Notes: generated by a model from the letters alone, not told the origin. Positions 9,190 through 19,756 are shown, numbered from the stretch's first letter. The stretch: DNA of 64,000 nucleotides from Novisyntrophococcus fermenticellae (GCF_018866245.1 NZ_CP076458.1:1054001-1118000), one strand, 5' to 3'. Program-made: numbers and translations.

Positions 9190-10113
9190 GTGAGTAAGAG
9201 AAAAGATGAAGCTTTATCCTCAAATTTGAATATTATTTCAAGGAAGACAGACCTGGTTTTTAACATCATTTTTGTCATTTTGGCTTTGATATGTATCATA
9301 CCGGTTGTTTTTATCTTTATTATTTCAATTTCATCCGAAGCGTCTATTAAGACCTATGGATATCTGTTCTGGCCAAAGGAATTTTCGATTGATTCTTATG
9401 CGTTCGTCTTCAGGGAAGGGACGACGATACTTAGATCTCTTGGGATTTCCGTGCTCGTAACTGTTCTGGGTACGGCGCTCGGGGTAATGCTCACAACGCT
9501 TATGGGATATGTACTTTCCAGGAGGGAATATAAACTGAATGGATTTTTTACCATGGTTGTGTTCATTCCCATGATTTTCAATGGAGGTATGATTTCCTCC
9601 TATGTGGTGAATACGCAGTTTATGCATCTGAAGGATACTATATGGGCTTTGATTTTACCACTGTGTGTTTCCTCTTTTAATGTAGTCATCTGTAAGACGT
9701 TTTTCAGGAGCAACATTCCGGATTCTGTGGTTGAATCGGCGCAAATCGACGGGGCTTCACAGTTTATCATCTTTGGTAAGATCGCATTGCCGCTGTCAAA
9801 GCCGCTCATGGCTACCATAGCACTGTTTCTGACTTTCGGATACTGGAATGACTGGTTTCAGTCCTCCTTGTATATTACGAATACAAAACTGTTCTCCCTG
9901 CAGGCACTTCTGGATCATGTGCAGAGGAATATAGAAATGATGGCGAACAATCCATCACTTGGAGTTACGATGCAGCAGTATATGAATACAATGCCAAAAG
10001 AGGGTGCCAGAATGGCCATGGCGATTATCATCATTATTCCCATCGCCTGCACGTATCCGTTTTTCCAGAAGTATTTCATATCCGGACTGACGGTTGGAGC
10101 CGTAAAGGGATAG
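9190..10113 (+). CDS. Carbohydrate ABC transporter permease (LplC/YtcP type)
   Basis: Second permease of the importer, 307 residues from the GTG at 9190. That start is chosen because GGAGG (9179-9183) overlaps the previous stop and is correctly spaced, whereas an in-frame ATG at 9130 lies inside the upstream gene without a ribosome site. Six transmembrane segments and the coupling-loop motif ESAQIDGASQFIIFGKIALP identify the CUT1-type family. The ending FISGLTVGAVKG is characteristic of this subfamily. Confidence 0.92.
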   Translation: MSKRKDEALSSNLNIISRKTDLVFNIIFVILALICIIPVVFIFIISISSEASIKTYGYLFWPKEFSIDSYAFVFREGTTILRSLGISVLVTVLGTALGVMLTTLMGYVLSRREYKLNGFFTMVVFIPMIFNGGMISSYVVNTQFMHLKDTIWALILPLCVSSFNVVICKTFFRSNIPDSVVESAQIDGASQFIIFGKIALPLSKPLMATIALFLTFGYWNDWFQSSLYITNTKLFSLQALLDHVQRNIEMMANNPSLGVTMQQYMNTMPKEGARMAMAIIIIIPIACTYPFFQKYFISGLTVGAVKG

Positions 10114-10170
10114 ATAATTATTCCGCAATGCGGATATTATAGTAATTTAAATCAAAAGGAGGGTTTTAAG

Positions 10171-11625
10171 ATGAAATTCAAAAAAGTGATTGCAATGTCT
10201 ATGGCTGCAGTTATGGGATTTGGTTTACTTGCAGGCTGTGGATCGAAGGGAAATGAAGAAGCAGGCAGTGGTGACGCATCAAAAAATAAAGATGCTGTAA
10301 CACTGAAATGGATTATGGTAGGTAACGGTATGCCGGATAACTACAAGGCCTGGCTGGGACAGATCAATCCTTATCTGGAAGATAAAATCGGTGTGAACCT
10401 GGATATGGAGGTGGTTCCCTGGGGAGACTGGGATAACAGAAGGAGTGTAATCGTAAACTCAGGTGAAAACTTTGATATCTTATTTACCGACCAGAGCCGT
10501 TATAACTCAGAAGTGTCGACGGGAGCTTTCATGGATATCTCTGACCTCATAAAAAGTGAGGGTTCCGATTTATACAAGATGATACCGGAGGATTATTGGA
10601 AGGCTGTATCCATCAGTGATAAGGTTTACGGTGTGCCTACGTATAAAGACAGTTCCGTAACAGAATATTTTGTCTGGGACAATGCATTAGCAGAAAAATA
10701 TAATGTTGATATTAAGCAGGTTCAGGATTATGAATCCTTATATACGGCATTAAAGACAATCAAAGACGGAGAAGGAACAGCACCTTATTATATGTCAAAA
10801 CAGGGAGCAGATTTTATGGTAACCGCATATTTCGATTCACTCGGAACTGGTCTGGCTCCACTGGGTGTAAGATATGACGATGATACCATGACCGTTGTAA
10901 ATCCCATGGAAGATGAAAACATTTTAAAAGATATGGATATTGTCCACAAGATGTATAAGGAAGGCATCATTAACGGAGATGCGCCTACAGCGGATGATGC
11001 CAACAAATACAGAACCTTCTTTACAGCACAGGGATGGAGTGGTGCAGCAGCATCTACCTGGGGTCCTAATAACAGCATAGATGACTGTGTTGCAGTTCAG
11101 TATGGAGACACGGTTGTTTCTAACACAAGCGTTCGTGGTTCTATCAATGCCATATCCTCAGGATGCAAGAATCCGGAGAAAGCCATCCAGTTTTTACAAT
11201 TGGTAAATACCGACAGTAAAGTACGTGACTGGCTGTACTATGGTGTGGAAGGTGAAAACTTTAAATACACAGATGATGGCAAGATAGATAAGTTGAATAC
11301 CGACTGGTCCATGGCCGGCTATACACAGGGGACATTCTTCAATGTAAGCCAGCTTTCAACGGATAAAGAGAACCAGTGGGACGAAGTAAAACAGCTGAAT
11401 CAGAATGCAACACCATCGGTTATGCTGGGATTTGATCTGGATACCAGTAAAATTGAGACAGAGCTGGCAAACTGCCGTGCCGTCTATGAGAAATACAAAA
11501 GTGAGTTCTGGACAGGAGCACAGGATCCAAGAGAACTGATTAAGACGATAAACAGTGAACTGGAAGCGGCCGGTTGGGAAACTGTACGTGCAGAAGCGCA
11601 GGCCCAGGTAGATGCCAGCAAGTAA
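10171..11625 (+). CDS. Extracellular solute-binding lipoprotein (LplA/DUF3502 type)
   Basis: A 484-residue lipoprotein with a type II signal peptide (lipobox LLAGC, Cys23) and a family 1 solute-binding fold. The C-terminal region, with QNATPSVMLGFDLD and the INSELEAAGWETVRAEAQAQ helix, resembles the DUF3502 end of LplA-type proteins that bind complex oligosaccharides. It follows the two permeases by 57 nt and precedes the alpha-mannosidase, so the likely ligand is a mannose-containing oligosaccharide. AGGAGGG precedes the ATG. Confidence 0.92.
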   Translation: MKFKKVIAMSMAAVMGFGLLAGCGSKGNEEAGSGDASKNKDAVTLKWIMVGNGMPDNYKAWLGQINPYLEDKIGVNLDMEVVPWGDWDNRRSVIVNSGENFDILFTDQSRYNSEVSTGAFMDISDLIKSEGSDLYKMIPEDYWKAVSISDKVYGVPTYKDSSVTEYFVWDNALAEKYNVDIKQVQDYESLYTALKTIKDGEGTAPYYMSKQGADFMVTAYFDSLGTGLAPLGVRYDDDTMTVVNPMEDENILKDMDIVHKMYKEGIINGDAPTADDANKYRTFFTAQGWSGAAASTWGPNNSIDDCVAVQYGDTVVSNTSVRGSINAISSGCKNPEKAIQFLQLVNTDSKVRDWLYYGVEGENFKYTDDGKIDKLNTDWSMAGYTQGTFFNVSQLSTDKENQWDEVKQLNQNATPSVMLGFDLDTSKIETELANCRAVYEKYKSEFWTGAQDPRELIKTINSELEAAGWETVRAEAQAQVDASK

Positions 11626-11650
11626 CGAATGAGTATAAGAGGATGAAAAA

Positions 11651-11690
11651 CGACAGGAGCATATCCATGAAACCAGAGATGCTCCTGTCG
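11651..11690 (+). terminator. Intercistronic hairpin between binding protein and GH38 gene
   Basis: Perfect 12-bp inverted repeat (CGACAGGAGCAT at 11651-11662, ATGCTCCTGTCG at 11679-11690) with a weak T-run (TAATACTTT). It could partly terminate transcription or protect the upstream message, raising binding-protein dose relative to the enzymes. Confidence 0.6.
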
Positions 11691-11710
11691 TAATACTTTG
11701 GAGGACAACT

Positions 11711-14700
11711 ATGTGGTTTATCGATAAAAGAATACAGGTAATCTGTGATGAATTAAAAAAGTTATGTGTCGTTTCAGCCAGCCCGGTGGAACAGATAGAA
11801 TATAAAAAGGGGCGTTTCTTCTATCCGGAGGAAGCTGTAGAGGATGTACAGGCATGGCAGGAATTTGACAGGCATACGATGAAGTGGTACGGACCAGATG
11901 CGCATTATTGGTTCAGGGCAGCTTACGTTGTTCCAAAAGAGCTGGATGGAAAGACCCTGCGTCTCCATGTAAAGACTCAGATTGAAGAGTGGGATGACGG
12001 TAAAAACCCACAATTTTTGCTTTTTGTCAATGGGGAAGCAACACAGGGGCTGGATATGAACCACAGAACTGTACAGCTGGCAGCTGAGGCCAAGGCCGGT
12101 GAAACCTGGCAGTTGGACCTGCAGGCATATACCGGAACTCTGCATTCGGAATTTGATATGATTATGGAGATGCAGCAGGTAGATTTAGAGATTGAGAAAC
12201 TTTACTATGATTTATGTGTCCCATTACAGGCGTTTAGCCGAATGGACAAGGATGACAAAGTGAAGATGGATATTGCGGCCGTATTAAACGAAGCGGTAAA
12301 TCTTCTGGACTTAAGAACACCGTATTCCGATGACTTTTATAAGAGCGTAAAAGAGGCGGAGAAGTATCTGGAGAGAGAACTCTATGAAAAACAAGGCGGT
12401 TACGATGAGGTAATTGCAACCTGCATCGGACACACCCATATTGATGTGGCATGGTGGTGGACAGTTGCGCAGACCAGAGAGAAGGTTGCAAGAAGCTTTT
12501 CTACGGTACTTAAACTCATGGAGGAGTATCCGGATTACAAGTTCATGTCCAGCCAGCCACAACTGTATGTATTTTTAAAAGAACGTTATCCAAAGCTATA
12601 TGAGAGAATCAAACAGAGAATCCGGGAAGGACGCTGGGAGCCGGAGGGCGGCATGTGGGTGGAAGCAGATACCAACCTGACATCCGGAGAGTCGCTGGTA
12701 CGTCAGTTCCTGTACGGAAAACGTTTTTTCAGAGAAGAGTTCGGCGTGGATAATAAAATTCTCTGGCTGCCGGATGTATTTGGCTATACAGGTGCATTAC
12801 CCCAGATTATGAAGAAAAGCGGTATTGCGTATTTTATGACTACCAAGCTTGCCTGGAATCAGATTGACAAGATGCCTTACGATACATTTATGTGGAAGGG
12901 AATTGACGGTTCTTCTGTGTTGACGCATCTGGTAACGACGCTTGGAGTGGGGCAAAGCAGCGACGATTTCTTTACGACTTATAATGGAATGCTTCATCCG
13001 GATGCAATTATGGGGGGCTGGCAAAGATATCAGAATAAGGATATCAACAATGATATACTGGTTTCCTTCGGATATGGTGATGGAGGCGGCGGCCCGACCA
13101 GAGAGATGCTGGAGACCTCTGTTCGTATGGAAAAGGGAATTAAGGGAATTCCGAAAGTGCGTCAGGAATTTTCCGGTACGTACTTTAAAGAGCTTGAGCA
13201 GCGCGTAAAGGATAATCGAAGGCTTCCGGTATGGGAGGGAGAGTTGTACTTTGAATACCACAGAGGGACCTATACTTCCATGGCCAGAAATAAACGCTCT
13301 AACAGAAAAAGTGAGATCCTTATGATGGATCTGGAACTGTTGTCCCTGCTTGCCTTGGATAAAGGGATCACTTATCCGAAGGAAGCGATTGACCACATGT
13401 GGCAGACAATCCTTCTGAACCAATTCCACGATATCCTGCCGGGATCTTCCATTCATGAGGTATATGAAGTCACCAAAAAGGAATACCAGCAGATAGAGGA
13501 GGAAGGAAGCAGGCTGCTGGATGAGCGCTTAAGTGCGGTAGCGGGAGAAGGAAAGGCAGTTACGATTTTCAACACGCTGGGATTTGACAGGGACGATGTG
13601 ATTCACCTGCCGAAGGCATGCATCGGTGTACTAAAAGATAAGGAGGAAAAGATATATCCCATTCAGCAGCTGGAAACAGAATCTTTAGCGTATGTAGAAG
13701 GGCTGCCTTCAAAAGGATATAAGACCTATGAAATCGTGGAACAGGCCGGGGCAGAAGAATCTCCGTTTACGATAGAAGCTCAGACACTCGATACCCCTTA
13801 TTATAAGATTATACTGGATGAAGAAGGTCTCTTTACCTCCATTTACGATAAGAGAAACGACAGAGAGGTTCTGCAAGAGGGAAAAAAGGGAAATCTGTTC
13901 TGCATGTATGAAGATAAACCCATCTATTATGATAACTGGGATATTGATATTTACTATACGGAGAAGAGCTGGGATGTGAAAAATCTGAACAGGATGGAGT
14001 GGGTTTCAAAAGGGCCGGTATGTACGGTACTGGAACTGGAGCGTATAATCAGCAATTCCCTGATTCGCCAGAGAATATATTTCTATGCGGATACGGCCAG
14101 GATTGATTTTGAGACTTATGTGGACTGGAAAGAACACCAGCATCTGTTAAAGGTTCATTTCCCCGTGGACATTCATACGGATGAAGCATCCTTTGACGTA
14201 CAGTTTGGAAATCTGACCAGAAAGGTGCATACCAATACCAGCTGGGATATGGCAAGATTTGAATCCTGCGGTCAGAAGTGGATGGATTTATCAGAAGGAC
14301 ACTATGGCGTCAGTCTGATCAATGATTGTAAATACGGGCATTCTGTTAAGGATTCCAATATGGCACTGACATTGATTAAATCAGGAATCGAGCCGAATCC
14401 TGTGACGGATCAGGAAGAACATTATTTTACGTATGCACTGTATCCTCATGAAGGGAATCTAAGAGATTGTGATACTGTCCGTGAAAGCTACAGATTGAAC
14501 TATCCGGCGCGGAGTGTCTTAAAAGGAACTCCCGGAAGCTGCGAGAGTCTTTTCTCTATTGACAAGAAGAATGTCATGGCTGAAACTGTAAAAGCGGCAG
14601 AGGATGGGGACGGAATTATCATCAGGGTTTATGAATATGAAAATACGAAGACCCGGGCAAGGCTGACATTTGGTATGGATAAGAAGATAAAAAGTATCTG

Positions 14701-14815
14701 TGAGTGTAATCTTACAGAGGAAGTGATGGAAGAGCCGGGCGAGCATGAAAAAGACAGGTTCTCTTTTACCATCCAGCCTTACGAGATTAAGACGTTCAAG
14801 GTTATATTCTGTTAA
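11711..14815 (+). CDS. GH38 alpha-mannosidase
   Basis: A 1034-residue cytoplasmic enzyme (no signal peptide) of glycoside hydrolase family 38, which removes alpha-linked mannose with a zinc-dependent retaining mechanism. The zinc motif is HTHIDVAWWW (His243, Asp245) and the predicted nucleophile is Asp355 in WLPDVFGYTGALPQ. NQFHDILPGSSIHEVY supplies the late conserved zinc histidine. The C-terminal beta-sandwich domains are complete (KVHFPVDI, YALYPHEG), and length matches bacterial GH38. It follows an oligosaccharide importer and precedes GH3 and GH2 enzymes, consistent with intracellular trimming of imported N-glycan or mannan fragments. Linkage specificity cannot be read from sequence. Confidence 0.95.
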   Translation: MWFIDKRIQVICDELKKLCVVSASPVEQIEYKKGRFFYPEEAVEDVQAWQEFDRHTMKWYGPDAHYWFRAAYVVPKELDGKTLRLHVKTQIEEWDDGKNPQFLLFVNGEATQGLDMNHRTVQLAAEAKAGETWQLDLQAYTGTLHSEFDMIMEMQQVDLEIEKLYYDLCVPLQAFSRMDKDDKVKMDIAAVLNEAVNLLDLRTPYSDDFYKSVKEAEKYLERELYEKQGGYDEVIATCIGHTHIDVAWWWTVAQTREKVARSFSTVLKLMEEYPDYKFMSSQPQLYVFLKERYPKLYERIKQRIREGRWEPEGGMWVEADTNLTSGESLVRQFLYGKRFFREEFGVDNKILWLPDVFGYTGALPQIMKKSGIAYFMTTKLAWNQIDKMPYDTFMWKGIDGSSVLTHLVTTLGVGQSSDDFFTTYNGMLHPDAIMGGWQRYQNKDINNDILVSFGYGDGGGGPTREMLETSVRMEKGIKGIPKVRQEFSGTYFKELEQRVKDNRRLPVWEGELYFEYHRGTYTSMARNKRSNRKSEILMMDLELLSLLALDKGITYPKEAIDHMWQTILLNQFHDILPGSSIHEVYEVTKKEYQQIEEEGSRLLDERLSAVAGEGKAVTIFNTLGFDRDDVIHLPKACIGVLKDKEEKIYPIQQLETESLAYVEGLPSKGYKTYEIVEQAGAEESPFTIEAQTLDTPYYKIILDEEGLFTSIYDKRNDREVLQEGKKGNLFCMYEDKPIYYDNWDIDIYYTEKSWDVKNLNRMEWVSKGPVCTVLELERIISNSLIRQRIYFYADTARIDFETYVDWKEHQHLLKVHFPVDIHTDEASFDVQFGNLTRKVHTNTSWDMARFESCGQKWMDLSEGHYGVSLINDCKYGHSVKDSNMALTLIKSGIEPNPVTDQEEHYFTYALYPHEGNLRDCDTVRESYRLNYPARSVLKGTPGSCESLFSIDKKNVMAETVKAAEDGDGIIIRVYEYENTKTRARLTFGMDKKIKSICECNLTEEVMEEPGEHEKDRFSFTIQPYEIKTFKVIFC

Positions 14816-14845
14816 AATATGTAAGCAGAGACAGAGGTGATGCAG

Positions 14846-17110
14846 ATGAAGTATAAAGACAGCAGGCTGTCTCCCGAGGTCAGGGCGAAGGATCTGACAG
14901 AGCGGATGACTCTGGTGGAAAAGGTGGGGCAGCTGAATCAAAGGCTGTATGGTTTTCGGGCATATGAGCGCGAGGGCGATACGGTCAAAGTGTCCGATAC
15001 ATTTAAGGATGAGGTGAAAAGGTGGAGCGGCATCGGGGTTCTCTATGGGCTATACCGGGCCGATCCCTGGTCTGGCAGGAATTATGAGACGGGAATTTCG
15101 AAGGAGCAGGCAGTAAAGACCTATAATCTTCTGCAGTCTTATGTGATGGAGCATTCCAGGCTGGAAATTCCTATGCTGCTGTCTACGGAATGTCCCCATG
15201 GACATCAGGCGCTGGACGGCTATCTTCTTCCGGTGAATCTGGCGATGGGAGCTGCTTTTTCCAAAGAACTTGTCTATCAGGCATATAGAGTCTGTGGAAA
15301 ACAGATGAGGGAGATGGGAGTGGATATGGCTCTCATTTCCCTGCTGGATATTTTAAGAGATCCGAGATGGGGCAGAAGTGAAGAATGTTTTGGAGAAGAC
15401 CCCTGCCTTGCATCTGCGCTTAGTGCGTCAGTGATAAAAGGTGTTATGGCAGAGGGGGTTGAAGTTGTTGCGAAGCATCTTGCAGCACAGGGCGAAACTA
15501 CGGGAGGCGTGAATGCCAGTGCAGCCAGAATCGGGGAGAGAGAACTTCGGGAGATTCATCTGCCGGCTATGAAGGCTTGCGTGGATGCAGGAGTTTCAGC
15601 AGTGATGGCAGCTTATAACGAGATTGATGGGATTCCGTGTCATGCCAATTCCTGGCTTTTGCAGCAGGTGCTTGGTAAAGAGATGGGATTTGATGGTATC
15701 GTTATGGCAGATGGTTTTGCCGTAGACCGTCTGGAGGTGCTCACAGGAGACATCCGGACAACCGGAGCAAAAGCACTGAATGCAGGGGTAGATGTATCTT
15801 TGTGGGATGAGGGATTTACCCATCTGGAACAAGGCATAAAGGATGGACTGCTCAGTGAAGGAAGACTGGATGAGGCGGTTCTGAAGGTTCTCACCATGAA
15901 ATTCAGAAGAGGTCTCTTTGAACATCCGCTGCTGGGAGAAGCGAAGAAGAGATTTTTTACATTCTCCGCAGAGAAAGAAAATCTGGAACTTGCCAGACAG
16001 TCAGCCGTTTTGCTTAAAAATGAAGGAGAGCTGCTGCCTCTGGATAAAACCGGAATGATGAAAATTGCGGTGATAGGTCCTAATGCATTCGATATCTATA
16101 GTCAGCTTGGAGATTATACACCGCCTGTCCTGGATGGAGTCACCATAGCGGATGGAATAGAAGCATATGCAGAGCAATATGAGAATCTGAAAGTGACCTT
16201 CAGTCAGGGCTGCCAAGGAGCAGATTCGGCCATGCTTATCGATCAGGCAGAACAACAATCAGCGGAGGCAGATGTTACGATTCTGGTTCTTGGAGGTACT
16301 TCCAGCCGCTTCGGCGATGTGTCTTTTGATAAGAACGGGGCCGCTGTTACTAGTGGTGAGGTGCATATGGATTGTGGGGAAGGTGTGGATTTATCCACCT
16401 TAAAATTACCGGATGAGCAGCTTGCCATGGCTGACAGAGTGTACCAGGCGGCAAAAAAGACAATTACGATTGTAATGGCAGGGCGCCCCTATAATATCGG
16501 TGAAATCGTGGAACGGACCAATGCATTGCTGTATAGCTTTTATCCAGGACCCAAAGGGGGGAGGGCTATCGCGGAGCTGATTTTTGCAGACGCTGTTCCT
16601 TCGGGAAGGCTCCCGGTCTCCTTTCCCCGGGATGCGGCGAGGCTGCCCTCCTGCTATAATTACAGAAATTCTTATCAGGCCATGCATTATGCAGATGGTC
16701 AGGATGGTCCGCTTTATGCTTTTGGCTATGGACTGGCTTATGATGAGGTAATATATTCGGATTTTTCCGTCACTAAGGAGGCAATAGGGATAAGCGAACT
16801 TGTGCATAAGCCTGTATTTTTGAAGATGGTAATGGAAAATCATTCAAAGCGTCGGGCTTTCGGCGTTCCGATGGTGTTTACAAGCCGTCTGGAGGGAAGT
16901 GTGGTTCCCAGGGTTTCGGAATTAAAGGGATTTGAAAAGATTCTGTTATATCCCGGAGAAAGCAGAAGTGTTACAATAAAACTGGAACATGCTGCATTTT
17001 CAGGTTGGAATGAACGGATGGTATACGAAACAGAACCGGGCAGAGTCCGTATCCAGGTGAAAGACGGGGGGCGCCTTCTGTGGAGTAAAGAGATAAAACT
17101 TAAAGACTGA
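14846..17110 (+). CDS. GH3 glycoside hydrolase (beta-glucosidase-like)
   Basis: A 754-residue family 3 enzyme. The N-terminal TIM-barrel contains the substrate-site KHLAAQGETTGGVN and the nucleophile motif VMADGF (Asp289). The second alpha/beta domain starts near AVIGPNAFDIYSQLGDYTPP, and a C-terminal fibronectin-III-like domain ends the protein. No signal peptide is seen, so it should act in the cytoplasm on imported oligosaccharides. Start: GTG (14837), ATG (14840) and ATG (14846) are all in frame; AGGTG at 14835-14839 best fits 14846. Whether it removes glucose, xylose or another beta-linked sugar is unknown; the mannoside context suggests trimming of decorations. Confidence 0.9.
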   Translation: MKYKDSRLSPEVRAKDLTERMTLVEKVGQLNQRLYGFRAYEREGDTVKVSDTFKDEVKRWSGIGVLYGLYRADPWSGRNYETGISKEQAVKTYNLLQSYVMEHSRLEIPMLLSTECPHGHQALDGYLLPVNLAMGAAFSKELVYQAYRVCGKQMREMGVDMALISLLDILRDPRWGRSEECFGEDPCLASALSASVIKGVMAEGVEVVAKHLAAQGETTGGVNASAARIGERELREIHLPAMKACVDAGVSAVMAAYNEIDGIPCHANSWLLQQVLGKEMGFDGIVMADGFAVDRLEVLTGDIRTTGAKALNAGVDVSLWDEGFTHLEQGIKDGLLSEGRLDEAVLKVLTMKFRRGLFEHPLLGEAKKRFFTFSAEKENLELARQSAVLLKNEGELLPLDKTGMMKIAVIGPNAFDIYSQLGDYTPPVLDGVTIADGIEAYAEQYENLKVTFSQGCQGADSAMLIDQAEQQSAEADVTILVLGGTSSRFGDVSFDKNGAAVTSGEVHMDCGEGVDLSTLKLPDEQLAMADRVYQAAKKTITIVMAGRPYNIGEIVERTNALLYSFYPGPKGGRAIAELIFADAVPSGRLPVSFPRDAARLPSCYNYRNSYQAMHYADGQDGPLYAFGYGLAYDEVIYSDFSVTKEAIGISELVHKPVFLKMVMENHSKRRAFGVPMVFTSRLEGSVVPRVSELKGFEKILLYPGESRSVTIKLEHAAFSGWNERMVYETEPGRVRIQVKDGGRLLWSKEIKLKD

Positions 17111-17132
17111 TAATCAGGAGAGATGATACAAG

Positions 17133-19564
17133 ATGGAGAGACAAGAATTAAAAGAGGGCTGGAAGCTAAGGTATTATGATAAGGAACTTAAAACGCAGGT
17201 TCCATTTTCCTTATACTATGATTTGTTGAATCATGAGGAAATCGATGACCCCTTTTACCGGGATAATGAAAGCGAGGCCTTTCCTCTGTCTAAGGAAGAT
17301 TACACGTATGTTTTAAATTTTGACACAAGTCATAAAATTATAAATTGCAAAAGGATCTGGCTTCGCTTTGATGGGATAGATACCCTTGCAGATATTTATT
17401 TAAACGATGCATTTCTGGGTGAGACCTTCAACATGCACAGAGTCTGGGAATTTCCGGTGGAAAAGTATTTAAAAGAGCGTGGGAATGAGCTGCGCGTTTA
17501 TTTTCATTCACCTGTCCGCTATATGGAAGAACAGATCAGAATTCATGGTGCAATTCCATGTAACACAGATACCTTAGACGGATTTCCCTATCTGCGCAAA
17601 TCCAGCTGTATGTCAGGATGGGACTGGGGTCCTAAGCTGCCGGATATGGGGATCTTCCGGAAGGTAGAGCTTCTGGGTGCAGATAAGGCAAGAATCCAGG
17701 ATGTGCATATCAGGCAGCAGCATGTGGACAGAAAGGTCCGGCTGGCTTTTCAGGTAAAAGCACTTACTTTTGGAGCAGATGAAAACTGGACATATCGTGT
17801 TGTAATTACCACTCCGGAGGGGAACAGCTTCACCGCTGCACCGTCACCGGGAGAGGTTGAGATAGCAAACCCCAGGCTTTGGTGGCCAAGGGGGTATGGA
17901 GAACAGAATCTCTACGGTATCAGAGTGGAACTGATCTGCGGCGGTCAGCTTCAGGATATCTGGGAGCGCCGGATCGGACTTCGAACGATGCATGTAAAGA
18001 GAGAGAAGGATCCGTGGGGAGAAAGCTTTGCTCATGAGGTGAATGGCGTTCCAATCTTCGCCATGGGAGCCGATTACATTCCCGAGGATTCCCTTCTGCC
18101 AAGAGTAAAGGAAGCCAAAACCAGAGAACTGCTTACGCAGTGTGCACTTGCCAACTATAATACCATCCGCGTATGGGGTGGTGCCTATTATCCGGATGAC
18201 TGTTTCTACGATATCTGTGATGAGTTGGGATTGCTGGTATGGCAGGACTTCATGTTTGCCTGTGCCACCTACCTTCTGACGGATGCGTTCGAGGAAAATA
18301 TTTCCCATGAAATTGAAGAGAATGTCAGGAGAATCCGGCATCACGCCTGTCTTGGAATCTGGTGCGGCAATAATGAGATGGAGAGCTTTCTGGTGGAAGG
18401 TTTTGGTGAAACTCCGAGGCTTCGTGGGGATTATACCCGCATGTATAGCTATATTATACCAAAAATTGTGGAGAGAGAGGATCCGGATACATGCTACTGG
18501 CCCTCCAGTCCCTCCTCCGGAGGCGATTTTGATGATCCGCAGGATGAAAACAGGGGAGATGCACATTACTGGGAGGTATGGCATGGCTTTAAGCCCTTTC
18601 CTGAGTACCGGAAACATAAGTTTCGCTATGCTTCTGAGTTTGGGTTCGAATCACTGCCGTCCTTTAAAACGATTGAAACATTTACACTTCCCGTGGACAG
18701 GAATGTTTTTTCCTATGTTATGGAGAAGCACCAGAGGAGTAATAATGGCTATGCCAAGATGATGGTCTATATGGCACAGTATTTTCTGTATCCAAAGGAT
18801 CTTCCTTCCTTGATTTATGCTTCGCAGCTGATGCAGGGGCAGGCCATGCGCTATGCAGTCGAGCACTGGAGGAGATATCGGGGACAGTGCATGGGAGCGA
18901 TCGTCTGGCAGCTGAATGACTGCTGGCCTGTGGCTTCCTGGTCCTCCATCGATTATTTCGGGCGCTGGAAAGCATTGCATTATTTTGAAAAGCGTTTTTT
19001 TGCACCGGTGATGATTTCCTGCTGCGAGGAAGGCCTGCTGACGCAGGATCCAAATCCTAATGCGCGTATGTATGAGGTGGAAAAGAGCATTCGCCTGAAT
19101 GTGGCGAATGAAACCAGGGAAGCGCAGAAGGTAACTGTTCTATGGAGTCTTCGGGATAACTGTTCCAATATAATCGGGAGGGAGCAGCAGGAGGAGCTGA
19201 TCGTCCCCCTCTTAGCAGTGTATGGATGGATAAGGCATTCCTTCCTCATGCAAGATTAAAGGAGGATCATGTGACCTATGCCTGCTACCAGGAAGGCACA
19301 GTTGTTTCAGAAGGAAGCGTCTTGTTCTCTATGCCTAAATTTTATGAATATGTTGATCCCCATCTGGAGGTATGTGTAGAGGGGGATGAGATAATCATAA
19401 AGTCGAAGGCTTATGCAGGGAATGTTGAACTTCTAAATAAAGAAGAGGACTGGATACTTTCTGATAACTATTTCGATATGGAAGCAGGAGAAAAAAGAGT
19501 TAAGATACTATCAGGAAATGCGGAAGGCGTGACAGTAAGAAGCATATATGATATTGCTGTATAA
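17133..19564 (+). pseudogene. GH2 beta-mannosidase interrupted by a single-base frameshift
   Basis: The first frame (17133-19259, 708 aa) is a family 2 beta-mannosidase with acid/base Glu415 (WCGNNEM) and nucleophile Glu502 (SEFGFES). It runs off family similarity after EEQ-like residues ELIVP. From about 19205 the -1 frame continues in homology (PPLSSVWMDKAFLP, then the C-terminal Ig-like domain FYEYVDPHLEV to stop 19564). The break falls at C5 (19205-19209); one extra C would rejoin the frames into an 810-residue enzyme of normal family length. The catalytic residues are all upstream of the break. It would cleave terminal beta-1,4-mannose in the cytoplasm. Either an assembly indel or a real mutation. 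Confidence 0.9.
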
Positions 19565-19575
19565 ATAAACTTTGG

Positions 19576-19619
19576 AATCACCTTTAGGTTACAAAAACGT
19601 AATCTAAAGGTGATTTTTT
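19576..19619 (+). terminator. Intrinsic terminator ending the first mannoside operon
   Basis: Near-perfect 16-nt arms (19576-19591 and 19600-19615, core CACCTTTAG/CTAAAGGTG) with an 8-nt loop and T6. A clean operon end between the GH2 gene and the second mannoside operon. Confidence 0.9.
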
Positions 19620-19657
19620 GTATCAAAGTATAGGAGTGAGTGAGGAAATACGGGAAT

Positions 19658-19692
19658 TTGAAAATTCAAGTGAAACAATCTTGAAATTCAAG
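19658..19692. promoter_or_regulatory. Twin palindromes upstream of the second mannoside operon
   Basis: TTGAAAATTCAA (19658-19669) and CTTGAAATTCAAG (19680-19692) are two copies of the palindrome TTGAA-N(1-2)-TTCAA, 22 bp apart (about two helical turns). A partial third copy, GTTGAAATA, lies near 19702. They sit 65-100 bp before the binding-protein start, fitting cooperative repressor binding. The LacI-family protein at 26.7 kb is the obvious candidate binder, untested. Confidence 0.5.
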
Positions 19693-19756
19693 TAAATAAA
19701 TGTTGAAATATAGGTGAGCTTTTAAGTAAAAACTTATAAAAAAATTGGAGGTAAGT

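Noticed and set aside
12797..13456. 219-codon antisense frame within the GH38 gene
   Set aside because: Lies entirely opposite conserved GH38 catalytic sequence; no start signals.
19190..19260. Programmed -1 frameshifting at the C5 run of the beta-mannosidase
   Set aside because: The heptamer there does not fit X-XXY-YYZ and no downstream pseudoknot was recognised; a one-base indel is simpler.
19226..19564. Separate 112-residue gene after the beta-mannosidase
   Set aside because: Its ATG has no ribosome site, and the sequence upstream in the same frame (PPLSSVW) continues beta-mannosidase homology, so it is the C-terminal end of the frameshifted GH2 gene.
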